DNA of 31,007 nt from Desulfobacterales bacterium. GTDB taxonomy: Bacteria; Desulfobacterota; Desulfobacteria; Desulfobacterales; RPRI01. Numbering within the stretch: the first letter of the stretch is position 1; each line of letters begins with the position of its first letter. A model generated the notes under the pieces. That model had not been told where the DNA came from and searched no databases. It saw only the letters and a list, made by a program, of their open reading frames with translations. The stretch lies in assembly GCA_020052975.1 (NCBI GenBank), contig JAGVOC010000255.1, positions 1 to 31,007 on the forward strand, written 5' to 3'. The position numbers and the translations under genes are program-made. Below are positions 22,919 through 31,007 of the stretch, one piece after another.

Positions 22919-23060
22919 GTTTCCAATTCGGAAATAGGCAATTTTGGGCAAGCTCAAGGAAATCAAAGGATTGCGCGGAGGCATACGCAATGTATGCCGC
23001 ACAAGAAATCCAGCAGATTGACGCCGAGATCGCACAAAAGGGTCATTTCCGGATGGAAAC
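22919..23060 (+). repeat. Interspersed repeat family B, complete copy
   Basis: About 142 bp with inverted ends GTTTCCAATTCGGAAAT (left) and ATTTCCGGATGGAAAC (right). It contains CAATTTTGGGCAAGCTCAAGG, related to the compact copies, and the right block shared with 10461-10515. Inside is a hairpin GGCATAC (22980-22986), GCAAT, GTATGCC (22992-22998). It fills most of the gap between the multihaem gene and the TolC-like gene. Confidence 0.72.
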
Positions 23061-23088
23061 TAATTAGTTTTAAATACGGAGTGGTTGC

Positions 23089-24459
23089 ATGAAATTCTTT
23101 TTTATCAAAACATCTCTCTTTTGTTTAATATTTGCCTTGTTGATCCATTTTGTTTTTATCTTTTCTTCTGATGCAGAAGAAGGAAAGAGTTATTTATCCC
23201 TTTCTGATGCTGTGAAGAAAGCACTTGAAAACAACCCGAAAATAAAAGCTGCATTCTTTCAGGCCGAAGCTTCCAGATCCCGGATAACACAGGCCCGCTC
23301 CGGCCTTCTTCCACAAATATATTTAAATGAGACCTTCAACAGGACAACCAACCCGATGTGGGCTTTCGGGACAAAACTTAACCAGGAAAATATTGCCCGG
23401 TCAGACTTCGATCCGGACAGACTGAACAACCCCGATGACATAAACAATTTTATTACAAGCGTTACCATTGACTGGACTCTTTTTGACGGCGGGCAGACAT
23501 GGATAGGCTTGAAGCAGGCAAAACTGGAAAATGAAGCCGCATTCCTTATGATGGAAAGAACACGTGAGGAAGTCATTGGCCAGACTGCAACGGCCTATTT
23601 TGGCCTTCTTCTTGCGAATGAGCATCTCGATCTTATACATAAGATTCTTGATACTGCGGGGACTCATTCCAATATGGCAAGGTCGAGGTTCGAAAACGGT
23701 TTAACAGTAAAGAGTGATTTTCTAAGGGCACAGGTCCGGGTTTCCGAGCTGGAACAGGAGCTTTTTTCTGCCGAAAGCAATGTTTTAATCGCAAAAGCAA
23801 TGCTTTGTTCAGTTATGGGCCTTTCTCCGTGCGATTCATTTGAAACCACAACAAGGCTTTATGAGGAAGCCGGAACAGAAGAACATGTTGATAAACTGGT
23901 TGATACTGCTCTCGCAAAGAGGAAGGATCTCAGGCAGCTGCTATTACAGGAATCTATGGCTGAAGAAGAAGTCAGCAAATCTCTGGCCGGTCATTTGCCA
24001 AGCTTCCATTTGATAGGAAATTACGAGGTTAATTCGGAAGATTTCAGCGACACAGCCGATAACTACATGCTTGGTGCGATCATGCGCCTTAACCTGTACA
24101 GCGGACAACGCATATCAGGAAAAACAATGGAGGCCCGCGCATTACTGGAAAAAATCAGGGCAATCAAACATGAACTTGAACTCGGAATAAACATACAGGT
24201 TCGGCAGGCATATTACCAGGCTCAGAGCTCGTGGAAAAGGATAAAGGTCGCGCGGGAATCCGTTCTTCAGGCTGAAGAGAACCTCCGCATAATACGAAAG
24301 CGCTATGAAAACGGTTTATTTACCATTGTCAATCTCATGGACGCGGAATCAGAGCTTAAGCAAGCCCGTACAAACCATTTAAAAGCATTGCATGACTACA
24401 ATATTTCAACAACACAGCTTCAACTGGCAGCAGGGATTATTAACGACAGCTTGCAGTAA
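23089..24459 (+). CDS. TolC-family outer membrane efflux protein
   Basis: A 456-residue outer membrane factor. A signal peptide covers about residues 1-30 (LFCLIFALLIHFVFIFSSDAE). The two internal OEP repeats show SLSDAVKKALENNPKIKAA near the N-terminus and RYENGLFTIVNLMDAESELK near the C-terminus, with a similar RFENGLTVKSDFLRAQV halfway. These are typical TolC-family coiled-coil segments. It forms the outer membrane duct of the RND pump whose adaptor and permease follow. Ribosome site CGGAGTG before the ATG. The adaptor gene is 238 nt away because a repeat element has landed between them. Confidence 0.92.
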   Translation: MKFFFIKTSLFCLIFALLIHFVFIFSSDAEEGKSYLSLSDAVKKALENNPKIKAAFFQAEASRSRITQARSGLLPQIYLNETFNRTTNPMWAFGTKLNQENIARSDFDPDRLNNPDDINNFITSVTIDWTLFDGGQTWIGLKQAKLENEAAFLMMERTREEVIGQTATAYFGLLLANEHLDLIHKILDTAGTHSNMARSRFENGLTVKSDFLRAQVRVSELEQELFSAESNVLIAKAMLCSVMGLSPCDSFETTTRLYEEAGTEEHVDKLVDTALAKRKDLRQLLLQESMAEEEVSKSLAGHLPSFHLIGNYEVNSEDFSDTADNYMLGAIMRLNLYSGQRISGKTMEARALLEKIRAIKHELELGINIQVRQAYYQAQSSWKRIKVARESVLQAEENLRIIRKRYENGLFTIVNLMDAESELKQARTNHLKALHDYNISTTQLQLAAGIINDSLQ

Positions 24460-24499
24460 CGATTGTAATAGGGGTCAAGGGTTCGGGGATTCGAGTGTC

Positions 24500-24607
24500 A
24501 CGAAAACATTTCCCAAAAATGAGGGCTTCGGCTTGACCTCTCAAACGAGAAGGACGGCCCTGTCTATCCCGAGCAATATTTCAGAAGGGTATGGAAGAAA
24601 TGCGCTT
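24500..24607 (+). pseudogene. Remnant of a four-helix-bundle (23S rRNA intervening-sequence type) protein
   Basis: The reading TKTFPKNEGFGLTSQTRR then TALSIPSNISEGYGRN is the middle signature of four-helix-bundle IVS proteins, usually about 120 residues; only some 36 remain and neither end is present. The remnant lies inside an element with inverted ends: AAGGGTTCGGGGATTC (from 24479) on the left and the complement of GAATCCTGGAACCCTT (24631-24646) on the right. It appears to be a small mobile unit that carried the gene and decayed. The surrounding open frame at 24392-24676 is a by-product. Confidence 0.65.
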
Positions 24608-24645
24608 GAACCCTTTCCGCCTCAGGCGGAGAATCCTGGAACCCT

Positions 24646-24667
24646 TTCTCCCAACTATTTGGGAGAA
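24646..24667 (+). promoter_or_regulatory. Hairpin before the adaptor gene
   Basis: TTCTCCCAA (24646-24654) and TTGGGAGAA (24659-24667) form a perfect 9-bp stem around CTAT, 30 nt before the adaptor ATG. It has no T-run. It may mark the end of the inserted element or influence expression of the pump genes downstream. Confidence 0.4.
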
Positions 24668-24697
24668 GAACTTTAAAAGCAACTCGGGGAGTCTGAC

Positions 24698-25864
24698 ATG
24701 CTTCAAAGAAAAATTATTCATGCCGTAATATTAATATTAGCTTTGGTCTTTTTAAGCTGCAAAGGCAAAATCGAACCGGGTACTGTTGAAAAGGATGGCT
24801 CTGCTGCTGTCAAAGCCCCTGTTGCAGAGGCGAAATATATAAGCCTGCCTCTTTTATATGAAGCGATGGGGACAGTCCATGCCAAAACCGCAGGCATCCT
24901 GTCCGGCAAGCTTATGGGAGCTGTTAAGGCCATCAATGTCAGGGAAGGAGATTTTGTAAAGAAGGGCGATATCCTCGTCCTTATAGATGACAGCCAGGTA
25001 AATGCTCAGTTGTCACAGGCAGAAGAGTCAAAGGCCGGAGCTCAAAAGGAATCCGCCGCTTCCTTATCGGCAGCTGATTCCGCAAGGGCTGCATCCAAGC
25101 TTGCCCGCGCCACTTATGATCGCTATCTTAATCTTATCAGGGAGGAATCGGCAAGCAAACAGGAATTTGAGGAAGTAGAAGCACGAACCCGTCAGGCTGA
25201 TGCCGCCCTTTCACAGGCCGAGTCAATGGTTCAGGCTGCAGGTCACAGAATCAAACAGGCCGAAGCCGCCCTCGTTTCCGCGAAGTCATTTAAAAAAGAT
25301 TCTGTAATCACTGCACCCTATGACGCTCTGGTTACAGCCAAAATGGTCGAAGCCGGAGATCTTGCTTCCCCGGGAAGTCCTTTGCTCGGCATTGAAGGAA
25401 GAGAAGGATATTACATTGAGCTGGTTGTTCCGGAAAGTTATGTGCAAAATGCGGGTACCGGTAAAAAAGTCAATATCATCATCCCGGCCGCTGATGATCT
25501 TTCTCTTGAAGGAGTGATCAGCGCTTTAGTCACGGCGGCAGACAGCAAAACCCGTTCTTTTTTAGTCAAGATTAATTTTCAGGCGCATGATAATGTTCAC
25601 ACAGGGATGTATGCCCGGGTTCAGATTCCTTCAGAAGAAGTGAGAATGCTTTTGATTCCTTCTTCAGCTTTGGTATACCAGGGTCAGTTAACAGGAATTT
25701 ATGTTATTGATGATGCCAAAAAAGCCCATTACAGGATTATCCGCACCGGCAAATCTTTTGACAAATCTGTGGAAATTCTTTCCGGCTTAAAAATAGGAGA
25801 CCGCTTCTTACCGAATCCACCGCCAAATATGGCTGACGGAATGAGCGTGGAGGCCTCCCCATGA
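24698..25864 (+). CDS. RND efflux periplasmic adaptor (membrane fusion lipoprotein)
   Basis: A 388-residue membrane fusion protein. The N-terminus is a lipoprotein signal ending FLSC, so the mature protein is probably lipid-anchored to the inner membrane. A biotinyl-lipoyl domain follows (IKGNs replaced by [19 protein letters not shown] around 88-105), then a long alanine-rich coiled-coil hairpin (about 105-205), the second half of the lipoyl domain ([20 protein letters not shown]) and beta-barrel/membrane-proximal domains to the end. It links the permease with the TolC-like duct. GGGGAG lies 4-5 nt before the ATG. Its last four bases overlap the permease start (ATGA), indicating translational coupling. 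Confidence 0.92.
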   Translation: MLQRKIIHAVILILALVFLSCKGKIEPGTVEKDGSAAVKAPVAEAKYISLPLLYEAMGTVHAKTAGILSGKLMGAVKAINVREGDFVKKGDILVLIDDSQVNAQLSQAEESKAGAQKESAASLSAADSARAASKLARATYDRYLNLIREESASKQEFEEVEARTRQADAALSQAESMVQAAGHRIKQAEAALVSAKSFKKDSVITAPYDALVTAKMVEAGDLASPGSPLLGIEGREGYYIELVVPESYVQNAGTGKKVNIIIPAADDLSLEGVISALVTAADSKTRSFLVKINFQAHDNVHTGMYARVQIPSEEVRMLLIPSSALVYQGQLTGIYVIDDAKKAHYRIIRTGKSFDKSVEILSGLKIGDRFLPNPPPNMADGMSVEASP

Positions 25865-28800
25865 GCCTGAAGACCGGCGTAGCAGGAAAAATAGCCAATT
25901 TTTTCATTGAATCGAAGCTGACTCCCCTTATAATTATTGCATCTATCCTTCTGGGAATCGCTTCGGTTATTGCGCTGCCGAGGGAAGAAGAGCCCCAGAT
26001 CATTGTTCCCATGATTGATATCTTCGTTGCCATGCCGGGTGCAAGCGCAAAAGAAGTGGAAGAGCGCGTTACCTCCCCCATGGAAAAGCTTTTATGGGAA
26101 ATTCCCGGTGTAGAATACATATACTCAACATCAAGCCCCGGCATGTCGATGGCTATCGTCCGTTTTTTTGTCGGGCAGGACGAAGAAGGGGCTATTGTCC
26201 GGCTTCAGTCAAAGCTCATGGCAAACATGGACAGGATTCCATGCTCTGTCTCTCCTCCGCTTGTCAAACCCCGTTATATAGACGATGTGCCTATTCTTGC
26301 ATTAACTTTCTGGGGAAAAGATGCGGATCATTATACGTTAAGGCGTGTTGCTGCTGAAGTTGAAAATATTGCAAAACGCGAAGATAATGTTTCAATAACA
26401 ACCATGATCGGTGGAGAACGCCGTCAGGTTGAAGTGAGCATTGATCCTGTCAGGCTTTCGGCCTTCGGACTTGATCCTGAACTTGTTTTTTCCATGATAT
26501 GCGCCGCCAACAAGGAATCGGATCCGGGCTCTTACCCGTCACAGGAAGGTCAGGTTATTGTTCATACCGGCGGATTTCTTAAAGACGCTGAAGATGTAAA
26601 AAGGATCGTGGTATCTGTTCATGATGGAAGACCGGTGTTTCTCCAGGATGTAGCCTCTGTTTCAGACGGACCGGTTGAACCCGGCCAGTATGTGTTTTTT
26701 GGAACTGGCCCCGCTGCGGAAGAGAAAAAGATTTCAGGCAATGCCCTGCCTGAAGGAATACAGCCGGCCGTCACCCTTACTCTGGCAAAAAGGAAAGGGA
26801 CAAACGCCATAACAGTCGCAAACAGGGTCCTTGCGAGAGTCGAAGATGCAAAGGGAACAATTATCCCCGACAACATAAATATGACCATAACAAGGCACTA
26901 CGGTGAAACGGCAAAAGAAAAATCGGATGAACTACTTCTTCACATGCTTATTGCCATCGTTTCCGTGTCAATCCTCATCTGGTTTACTCTCGGCCGGCGG
27001 GAATCAGGTATCGTTGCCCTTGCTATCCCTGTTACTCTGGCCTTAACTCTGTCCGTATTCTTCCTTTATGGTTATACCTTAAACCGGATAACTCTTTTTG
27101 CCCTGATATTTTCAATCGGAATTCTTGTTGATGACGCCATAGTTATTGTTGAAAACATAGTCCGCCATTACAGGCTTCCTGAAAATAAGGGTCGTCCGAA
27201 GCATAAAGTTGCAATAGAGGCTGTTGATGAAGTTGGAAATCCGACCATACTTGCAACTTTTACCGTTATAGCAGCCATACTTCCCATGGCCTTTGTGGGC
27301 GGCCTCATGGGCCCTTATATGCGTCCGATCCCGGTGGGCGCTTCTGCCGCAATGGTTTTTTCACTTCTTGTGGCGTTTATTGTAACCCCATGGGCCTCCG
27401 TCAGACTTATCAGCCACACGGAGAATAAGGGGGAAGGCCATGAAAAAGAGGGATGGAGTACGAAACTTTACCGCCGGGTTATGACCCCTCTCATTCAAAA
27501 ACCATTCTGGCGTTCGGTCTTTATTATCCTCGTTGCTTCTCTTCTTTTAGCTTCCTGCGCTCTCGTACTGATAGAAAAAGTTCATGTCAAGTTGCTTCCG
27601 TTCGACAACAAGAGTGAATTCCAGATAATAATAGACATGCCTGAATATTCAACTCTTGAAGAGACCCTGTCGGCCGCCGTTGAAATGGGAGATTATATTA
27701 AAACAGTAAATGAAGTTGTCGATTATGAAATCTATGCGGGAACTGCCGGTCCCTTCAATTTTAACGGCCTCGTGCGCCACTATTTTTTACGCAGGGGGCC
27801 AAATGTGGCCGACATCCAGGTAAATCTTGCGGGAAAGGGGCAGCGAAAAGACCAGAGCCATGAAATAGCAAAGCGCATACGCCCCCCTTTGCAAAAAATT
27901 GCCGAAAAGTATAATGCCAGGATAAAGGTTGCGGAAGTCCCACCGGGTCCGCCTGTTCTTTCAACCCTTGTTGCAGAGATATACGGTCCTGATTACAGTC
28001 GTCAGCGACAACTTGCTGAAAATATAAAGAAAATATTTGAAGAGACTCCCGGCGTGGTGGATGTTGACTGGTACATGGAAGAAAATCAGCCGAGATATAA
28101 CCTGTCTGTTGATAAAGAAAAGGCGGCCATTCACGGTATAAGCCTTGCCCAGATAACAGGTACTCTCGAACTTGCGCTTTCAGGGAGGCAGGCCGGACTG
28201 CTTCATCAGCCTCTCGAAAAAGAGGACGTCCCTATCTTATTGAAAATGCCTCTTTCGGAGCGGGCCGGAATTGAAAAACTTGAAGCGATAAAAATTTCCC
28301 GGAAAGACGGCAACCTCATACCTCTTTCGAGCCTGGTAAAAGCAGGCAAAACCGATATGGACAGGAGCATATACCACAAAAACCTTATGCCGGTTGTTTA
28401 TGTCACCGGCGATGTTGCCGGTGAAAAGGAAAGCCCTGTTTATGCCATACTTGAGATGAGGAAAAAGATTGATGCCATAACCATCCCCGAAGGCTATAAA
28501 ATTATCCAGCACACTTCGGCAGTTCCTGAAACCGAACGCAGATTTTCAATGAAATGGGACGGCGAGTGGCATATAACTTATGAAGTTTTCAGGGATCTTG
28601 GAATAGCTTTCGGAGTGGTTCTCATCCTGATATTTGTGCTCGTCGTGGGCTGGTTCCATTCCTTTTCAACTCCGATTGTGATAATGGCGGCAATTCCTTT
28701 TTCACTTATAGGCATACTGCCCGCGCACTGGCTGATGGGAGCTTTTTTTACCGCGACCTCCATGATAGGCTTTATAGCAGGCGCCGGAATTGTCGTAAGA

Positions 28801-29130
28801 AACTCCATTATTCTAGTTGATTTTATTGAACTTCGCGTTTCACAGGGCATGCCCCTTGATCTTGCCGTAATTGACGCAGGCGCCGTACGCTTCAGGCCCA
28901 TGATGCTTACTGCCGCTGCAGTTGTGGTAGGAGCTTCGGTTATATTGTTTGATCCAATATTTCAAGGTCTTGCCATATCTCTTATGGCCGGGGAAGTGGC
29001 GTCTCTGCTCTTCTCCCGCATGACCGTTCCTGTTCTGTATTATCTCGACAAACGCTGGGAATCAGGGCATGCCAAGAAAGAAAATAAAGGTGCCGGTCCG
29101 GATGACTCCGATGTCATGGACAACTATTAA
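25861..29130 (+). CDS. RND-family efflux permease
   Basis: A 1089-residue inner-membrane proton antiporter with the duplicated RND layout: a first membrane helix (about 18-36), a large periplasmic loop, helices 2-6 with the [17 protein letters not shown] motif holding the adjacent aspartates of the proton relay, then a repeat of the same plan ending in helices 8-12 ([20 protein letters not shown] onward). Length fits AcrB/HAE-type pumps better than short SecD-like members. Substrate cannot be read; the heavy-metal (CzcA) signature is not evident to me. Translationally coupled to the adaptor. No terminator is seen after the stop. Confidence 0.94.
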   Translation: MSLKTGVAGKIANFFIESKLTPLIIIASILLGIASVIALPREEEPQIIVPMIDIFVAMPGASAKEVEERVTSPMEKLLWEIPGVEYIYSTSSPGMSMAIVRFFVGQDEEGAIVRLQSKLMANMDRIPCSVSPPLVKPRYIDDVPILALTFWGKDADHYTLRRVAAEVENIAKREDNVSITTMIGGERRQVEVSIDPVRLSAFGLDPELVFSMICAANKESDPGSYPSQEGQVIVHTGGFLKDAEDVKRIVVSVHDGRPVFLQDVASVSDGPVEPGQYVFFGTGPAAEEKKISGNALPEGIQPAVTLTLAKRKGTNAITVANRVLARVEDAKGTIIPDNINMTITRHYGETAKEKSDELLLHMLIAIVSVSILIWFTLGRRESGIVALAIPVTLALTLSVFFLYGYTLNRITLFALIFSIGILVDDAIVIVENIVRHYRLPENKGRPKHKVAIEAVDEVGNPTILATFTVIAAILPMAFVGGLMGPYMRPIPVGASAAMVFSLLVAFIVTPWASVRLISHTENKGEGHEKEGWSTKLYRRVMTPLIQKPFWRSVFIILVASLLLASCALVLIEKVHVKLLPFDNKSEFQIIIDMPEYSTLEETLSAAVEMGDYIKTVNEVVDYEIYAGTAGPFNFNGLVRHYFLRRGPNVADIQVNLAGKGQRKDQSHEIAKRIRPPLQKIAEKYNARIKVAEVPPGPPVLSTLVAEIYGPDYSRQRQLAENIKKIFEETPGVVDVDWYMEENQPRYNLSVDKEKAAIHGISLAQITGTLELALSGRQAGLLHQPLEKEDVPILLKMPLSERAGIEKLEAIKISRKDGNLIPLSSLVKAGKTDMDRSIYHKNLMPVVYVTGDVAGEKESPVYAILEMRKKIDAITIPEGYKIIQHTSAVPETERRFSMKWDGEWHITYEVFRDLGIAFGVVLILIFVLVVGWFHSFSTPIVIMAAIPFSLIGILPAHWLMGAFFTATSMIGFIAGAGIVVRNSIILVDFIELRVSQGMPLDLAVIDAGAVRFRPMMLTAAAVVVGASVILFDPIFQGLAISLMAGEVASLLFSRMTVPVLYYLDKRWESGHAKKENKGAGPDDSDVMDNY

Positions 29131-29260
29131 AGGGCTTTTGCAATTCTTTTTAAGAGCAGCTCGGCCCGGCAGCTGATGACGGCGTTACCCGATTAAAATC
29201 CCCGACTCGGCAGGGGCACTCCCGGCTCGCTCCCATGATTCCGGCTTGAAATGATGTCAC

Positions 29261-30139
29261 TCATGATGTTTTAGGTTTGTAATTTACCACAAAAAGGCTT
29301 GCGATGATAAGCGCCGAGCCTGCGATTAGCTGCCAGGAAAGATCTTCGCCGAGGAAGATTACGCCGAGAATGACGCCGCCAACGGGAAAGATATATGTGA
29401 CGAGTGATGTACGCGTGGGACCGATCTCATGCAGGAGATAATAAAACATTACCATGGCGAAGCCTGAGCCGAATACGCCGAGCCAAAAGACGGCGACCCA
29501 CGTGATCGGAAGGGCGGGAATCAAAAATGGTTTTTCCGCGATTGGGCCGATGATCCACATGAAGAAGGTGGCAGTGATGAGGGGAAGCGCATTGCGTGAC
29601 ATGCCTTGCACGTGTGCGGTTACTTTGCGTGTGAAGACTGCACTGCCCGCATAGAAGAGGGATGCGAGTACGACTGCAAGTTGACCGATGACATTGCTGT
29701 GTTTGCTGTCGAGCAGATCTTTGCTGAAAAGGATCAGGATGCCTGCGAAGCCGATGAGCAAGCCGGTCACTTTTTGAGGAGTCATTTTGTCGTCGTGAAG
29801 CCAGAAGTGTGAAATGATGATTGTAAATAGCGGGACTGTGGCATTGAGAACAGACGCTACGGCTGAGTCGATGGTTTGTTCGCCCCATGCGATGAAGAAG
29901 ATGGGAATGGCGAGGCTGGTGGGCCCGATTATGGCAAAGTTGGCCAGGGTCTTTAAATCAGTCGGCCATTCTGATTTTAGATAGATTGCAACTACGCCTG
30001 CCGTAACCGCCCCAAATAACACCCGAAAAGCAACCAGCGATGTGGGGCCGATCTCCTGCACACCGATTTTGATCCAGAGAAAGGATGAACTCCAGATGAG
30101 GCCGAGGGTGATGAAGACGATCCAGTGTTTTGTTTTCAA
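29261..30139 (-). CDS. EamA/DMT-family transporter
   Basis: A 292-residue protein with about ten membrane helices arranged as two EamA repeats (about 7-138 and 150-287), e.g. GLIWSSSFLWIKIGV at the start and YIFPVGGVILGVIFLGEDLS near the end. DMT-superfamily members export metabolites or amino acids; the substrate is not predictable. The start is TTG at 30139, with AAGGA 7 nt upstream on the minus strand. Base composition and codon use look more GC-rich than in the genes to the left, which hints at recent acquisition. It stands alone on the minus strand, convergent with the RND permease gene; the 130-nt gap between them shows no feature I can name. Confidence 0.9.
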   Translation of the reverse strand: MKTKHWIVFITLGLIWSSSFLWIKIGVQEIGPTSLVAFRVLFGAVTAGVVAIYLKSEWPTDLKTLANFAIIGPTSLAIPIFFIAWGEQTIDSAVASVLNATVPLFTIIISHFWLHDDKMTPQKVTGLLIGFAGILILFSKDLLDSKHSNVIGQLAVVLASLFYAGSAVFTRKVTAHVQGMSRNALPLITATFFMWIIGPIAEKPFLIPALPITWVAVFWLGVFGSGFAMVMFYYLLHEIGPTRTSLVTYIFPVGGVILGVIFLGEDLSWQLIAGSALIIASLFVVNYKPKTS

Positions 30140-30241
30140 TTTGATCCTTGTTTAAGTTCTTAAACACAAACGACACGAAATACACAAAGGTTTAATTTTT
30201 TTGTGGCGAAACAGCTACCACAATTTAAGACATGAGGCAAG

Positions 30242-30271
30242 GCAAAGGAATCTCTGTTCCGGTTCCTTTGC
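30242..30271. terminator. Hairpin in the gap after the EamA start
   Basis: GCAAAGGAA (30242-30250) and TTCCTTTGC (30263-30271) form a perfect 9-bp inverted repeat with a 12-nt loop. It lies between the divergent EamA and antitoxin-like genes and has no T-run; function unclear. Confidence 0.3.
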
Positions 30272-30299
30272 TTTCAGCCGGTTGTTGTGCTAATAATCA

Positions 30300-30364
30300 A
30301 ATATCTTTTAAAGAGTTATAGCCGATAGAGTTGTTACGTCGGCTATAACCTCTTAAAAGATATT
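30300..30364. promoter_or_regulatory. Large palindrome upstream of the antitoxin-like gene
   Basis: Two 26-nt arms (30300-30325 and 30339-30364) match at 22 positions around a 13-nt centre; the differences are confined to four central-arm bases. The inner parts TTATAGCCGA / TCGGCTATAA are perfect. It ends about 41 nt before the ATG at 30406. It could be an autoregulatory operator, a transcription attenuator or the end of an element. Confidence 0.6.
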
Positions 30365-30405
30365 GATTTGGCTCGCCGACGGTACAGGCAGATTGGAGGC
30401 AACTT

Positions 30406-30702
30406 ATGAACGACGCCATTGTTAATTCTTCCGGAAACGTATTCATTGATCTCGGGTATTCTCCGGATGAAGCCGCAGTTCTTCAGATGCGGGCCGATCT
30501 TATGGCCGATCTCCGGAAGATCGTCAAAGCAAGGAGGCTGACGCAGGCCAGGGCTGCTGAAATCCTCGGTATCAGTCAATCCAGGGTTTCGGACTTGGTC
30601 AGGGGCAAATGGGATAGATTTAGCCTCGAAATGCTTATTAACCCTGGCGACGAGAGTCGGCATGCATATCTCTCTCAAAAAGGCGGCGTAGAGTCGGGAT
30701 AA
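30406..30702 (+). CDS. HigA-like XRE antitoxin, probably frameshifted near the C-terminus
   Basis: The 98-residue reading begins with the phrase FIDLGYSPDEAAVLQMRADL and a helix-turn-helix TQARAAEILGISQSRVSDLVRGKWDRFSLEMLI, which is the XRE/HigA-2 type antitoxin family. After that point the usual continuation should be like TLATRVGMHISL; that phrase is found in the next frame and ends at a TAG at 30689-30691. One extra base within ATTAACC (30637-30643) explains it. So the C-terminus here (NPGDESRHAYLSQ) is likely aberrant, by mutation or sequencing error. GGAGG lies 6 nt before the ATG. No RelE/HigB-like toxin gene is adjacent, so it is an orphan. Confidence 0.75.
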   Translation: MNDAIVNSSGNVFIDLGYSPDEAAVLQMRADLMADLRKIVKARRLTQARAAEILGISQSRVSDLVRGKWDRFSLEMLINPGDESRHAYLSQKGGVESG

Positions 30703-30788
30703 CAACGCGATCCGGTGGATGCGCCACATGCTCTGCTGATCGCAGGGGTGTGACGCTTGAACAACCGTGGTGATAATGAGGAACCGAA

Positions 30789-30920
30789 TTGACAAATAAA
30801 GAAGCCACAGCTCGTATCAAGATCAACAAACTGCTCGAAAAGGCAGGTTGGCGTTTTTTTCCGGAAGGGAGCGCTCCCGCCCTCTGTGCCAATGAAAGTG
30901 AGACACTTCCCCCCCAATAG
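30789..30920 (+). pseudogene. 5' stub of a type I restriction R-subunit-like (helicase/EcoEI-type) gene
   Basis: A TTG start at 30789, after GAGGAACC, opens TNKEATARIKINKLLEKAGW followed by RFFPEGSAPA, which resembles the N-terminus of HsdR-like DEAD/DEAH helicase nucleases. The reading then turns unfamiliar (LCANESETLPPQ) and stops at 30918-30920, 43 residues in; such proteins are normally many hundred residues long. The break probably marks an insertion boundary near 30875-30900. The family call rests on a short N-terminus. Confidence 0.4.
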
Positions 30921-30950
30921 TTTAGTGTAGGGCGGGAAGGAGAAAGGTAG

Positions 30951-31007
30951 ATGGAAAAGAAAGAAATCATGGTTATGAACCTTACACCAAGAGTTGAGGA
31001 AATGGAA
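30951..31007 (+). CDS. Start of an unidentified gene, possibly a transposase (cut by the window edge)
   Basis: Nineteen residues (MEKKEIMVMNLTPRVEEME) read from an ATG at 30951 with AAGGAGAAAGG upstream. The gene runs off the right edge. It follows the interrupted helicase stub, which suggests an insertion sequence, but nineteen residues are not enough to name a family. Confidence 0.4.
   Translation, partial: MEKKEIMVMNLTPRVEEME

Noticed and set aside
24392..24676. 94-residue open frame as a full four-helix-bundle gene
   Set aside because: Only the central signature is recognisable, the start lies inside tolC in another frame, and the C-terminal part is repeat sequence; treated as a remnant.
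29427..29888. 153-residue minus-strand open frame
   Set aside because: Shadow of the EamA transporter on the same strand; composition is rich in His/Arg/Ser as expected for a wrong frame.
1..31007. tRNA or rRNA genes
   Set aside because: I looked for tRNA-like arms and rRNA-like conserved words in the intergenic gaps and saw none; the gaps are explained mainly by repeats and hairpins.

Overview
The window looks like a chromosomal segment of an anaerobic, probably sulfate-reducing, Desulfobacterota bacterium (my best guess is a relative of the Desulfobacterales). The main reason is the left edge, which carries the start of aprB (adenylylsulfate reductase iron-sulfur subunit). The rest fits: desulfoferrodoxin, rubredoxins, a rubrerythrin-like ferritin, a flavodiiron oxygen reductase, c3/c7-type and multihaem cytochromes, and a DVU0298-family protein. 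The DNA is moderately AT-rich, has many short mobile repeats, and a more GC-rich patch begins near 29,150.

Layout. 1-159: aprB (minus), with a near-consensus promoter at 397-425. 684-2265: a YkgJ-family cysteine-cluster protein and a short-chain dehydrogenase whose catalytic lysine is replaced by asparagine. 2368-5572 (minus): an orphan soluble NqrF-like NADH reductase, an acyl-CoA dehydrogenase and an XRE-cupin regulator. 5808-18165: a dense oxygen/metal stress region holding small zinc-ribbon proteins, a PerR-like regulator, a CopZ-like protein and CopA, a ferritin-like di-iron protein (minus), desulfoferrodoxin, an RCKP-type rubredoxin-like protein, flavodoxin, cytochrome bd oxidase (cydAB), a triheme cytochrome, a flavoprotein-ArsC fusion, rubredoxin, a flavodiiron protein and a ferredoxin. 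18271-22884: a DVU0298/HEAT-like protein followed by two membrane proteins that look like a divergent cytochrome bd-superfamily pair; the second is fused to eight CXXCH haem c motifs. 23089-29130: a tripartite RND efflux system (TolC-like protein, lipoprotein adaptor, permease). 29261-31007: an EamA transporter (minus), a large palindrome, an orphan HigA-like antitoxin with a probable frameshift, a stub of a type I restriction R-subunit-like gene, and the start of another gene, perhaps in an insertion sequence.

How it works together (inference). Desulfoferrodoxin reduces superoxide, the ferritin-like protein handles peroxide or iron, and the flavodiiron protein with rubredoxin reduces O2 in the cytoplasm. 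CydAB and possibly the bd-like multihaem pair reduce O2 at the membrane. The PerR-like protein is a candidate regulator, and copper and arsenate functions sit in the same block. The strongest candidate for an under-described system is the pair at 19127-22884: two CydA-like proteins whose apparent haem ligands are split between them, one tethered to a monohaem domain and a seven-haem tail.

At least four short repeat families punctuate the operons. Family A (three copies, about 150-230 bp) flanks the ferritin-desulfoferrodoxin-rubredoxin block in inverted orientation. Family B (four full or partial copies) includes one between cydA and cydB. Family C (two copies) supplies the C-terminus of the DVU0298-like protein. 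A four-helix-bundle-protein remnant with inverted ends separates tolC from its adaptor gene. All family names and functions come from reading the translations, without database searches.
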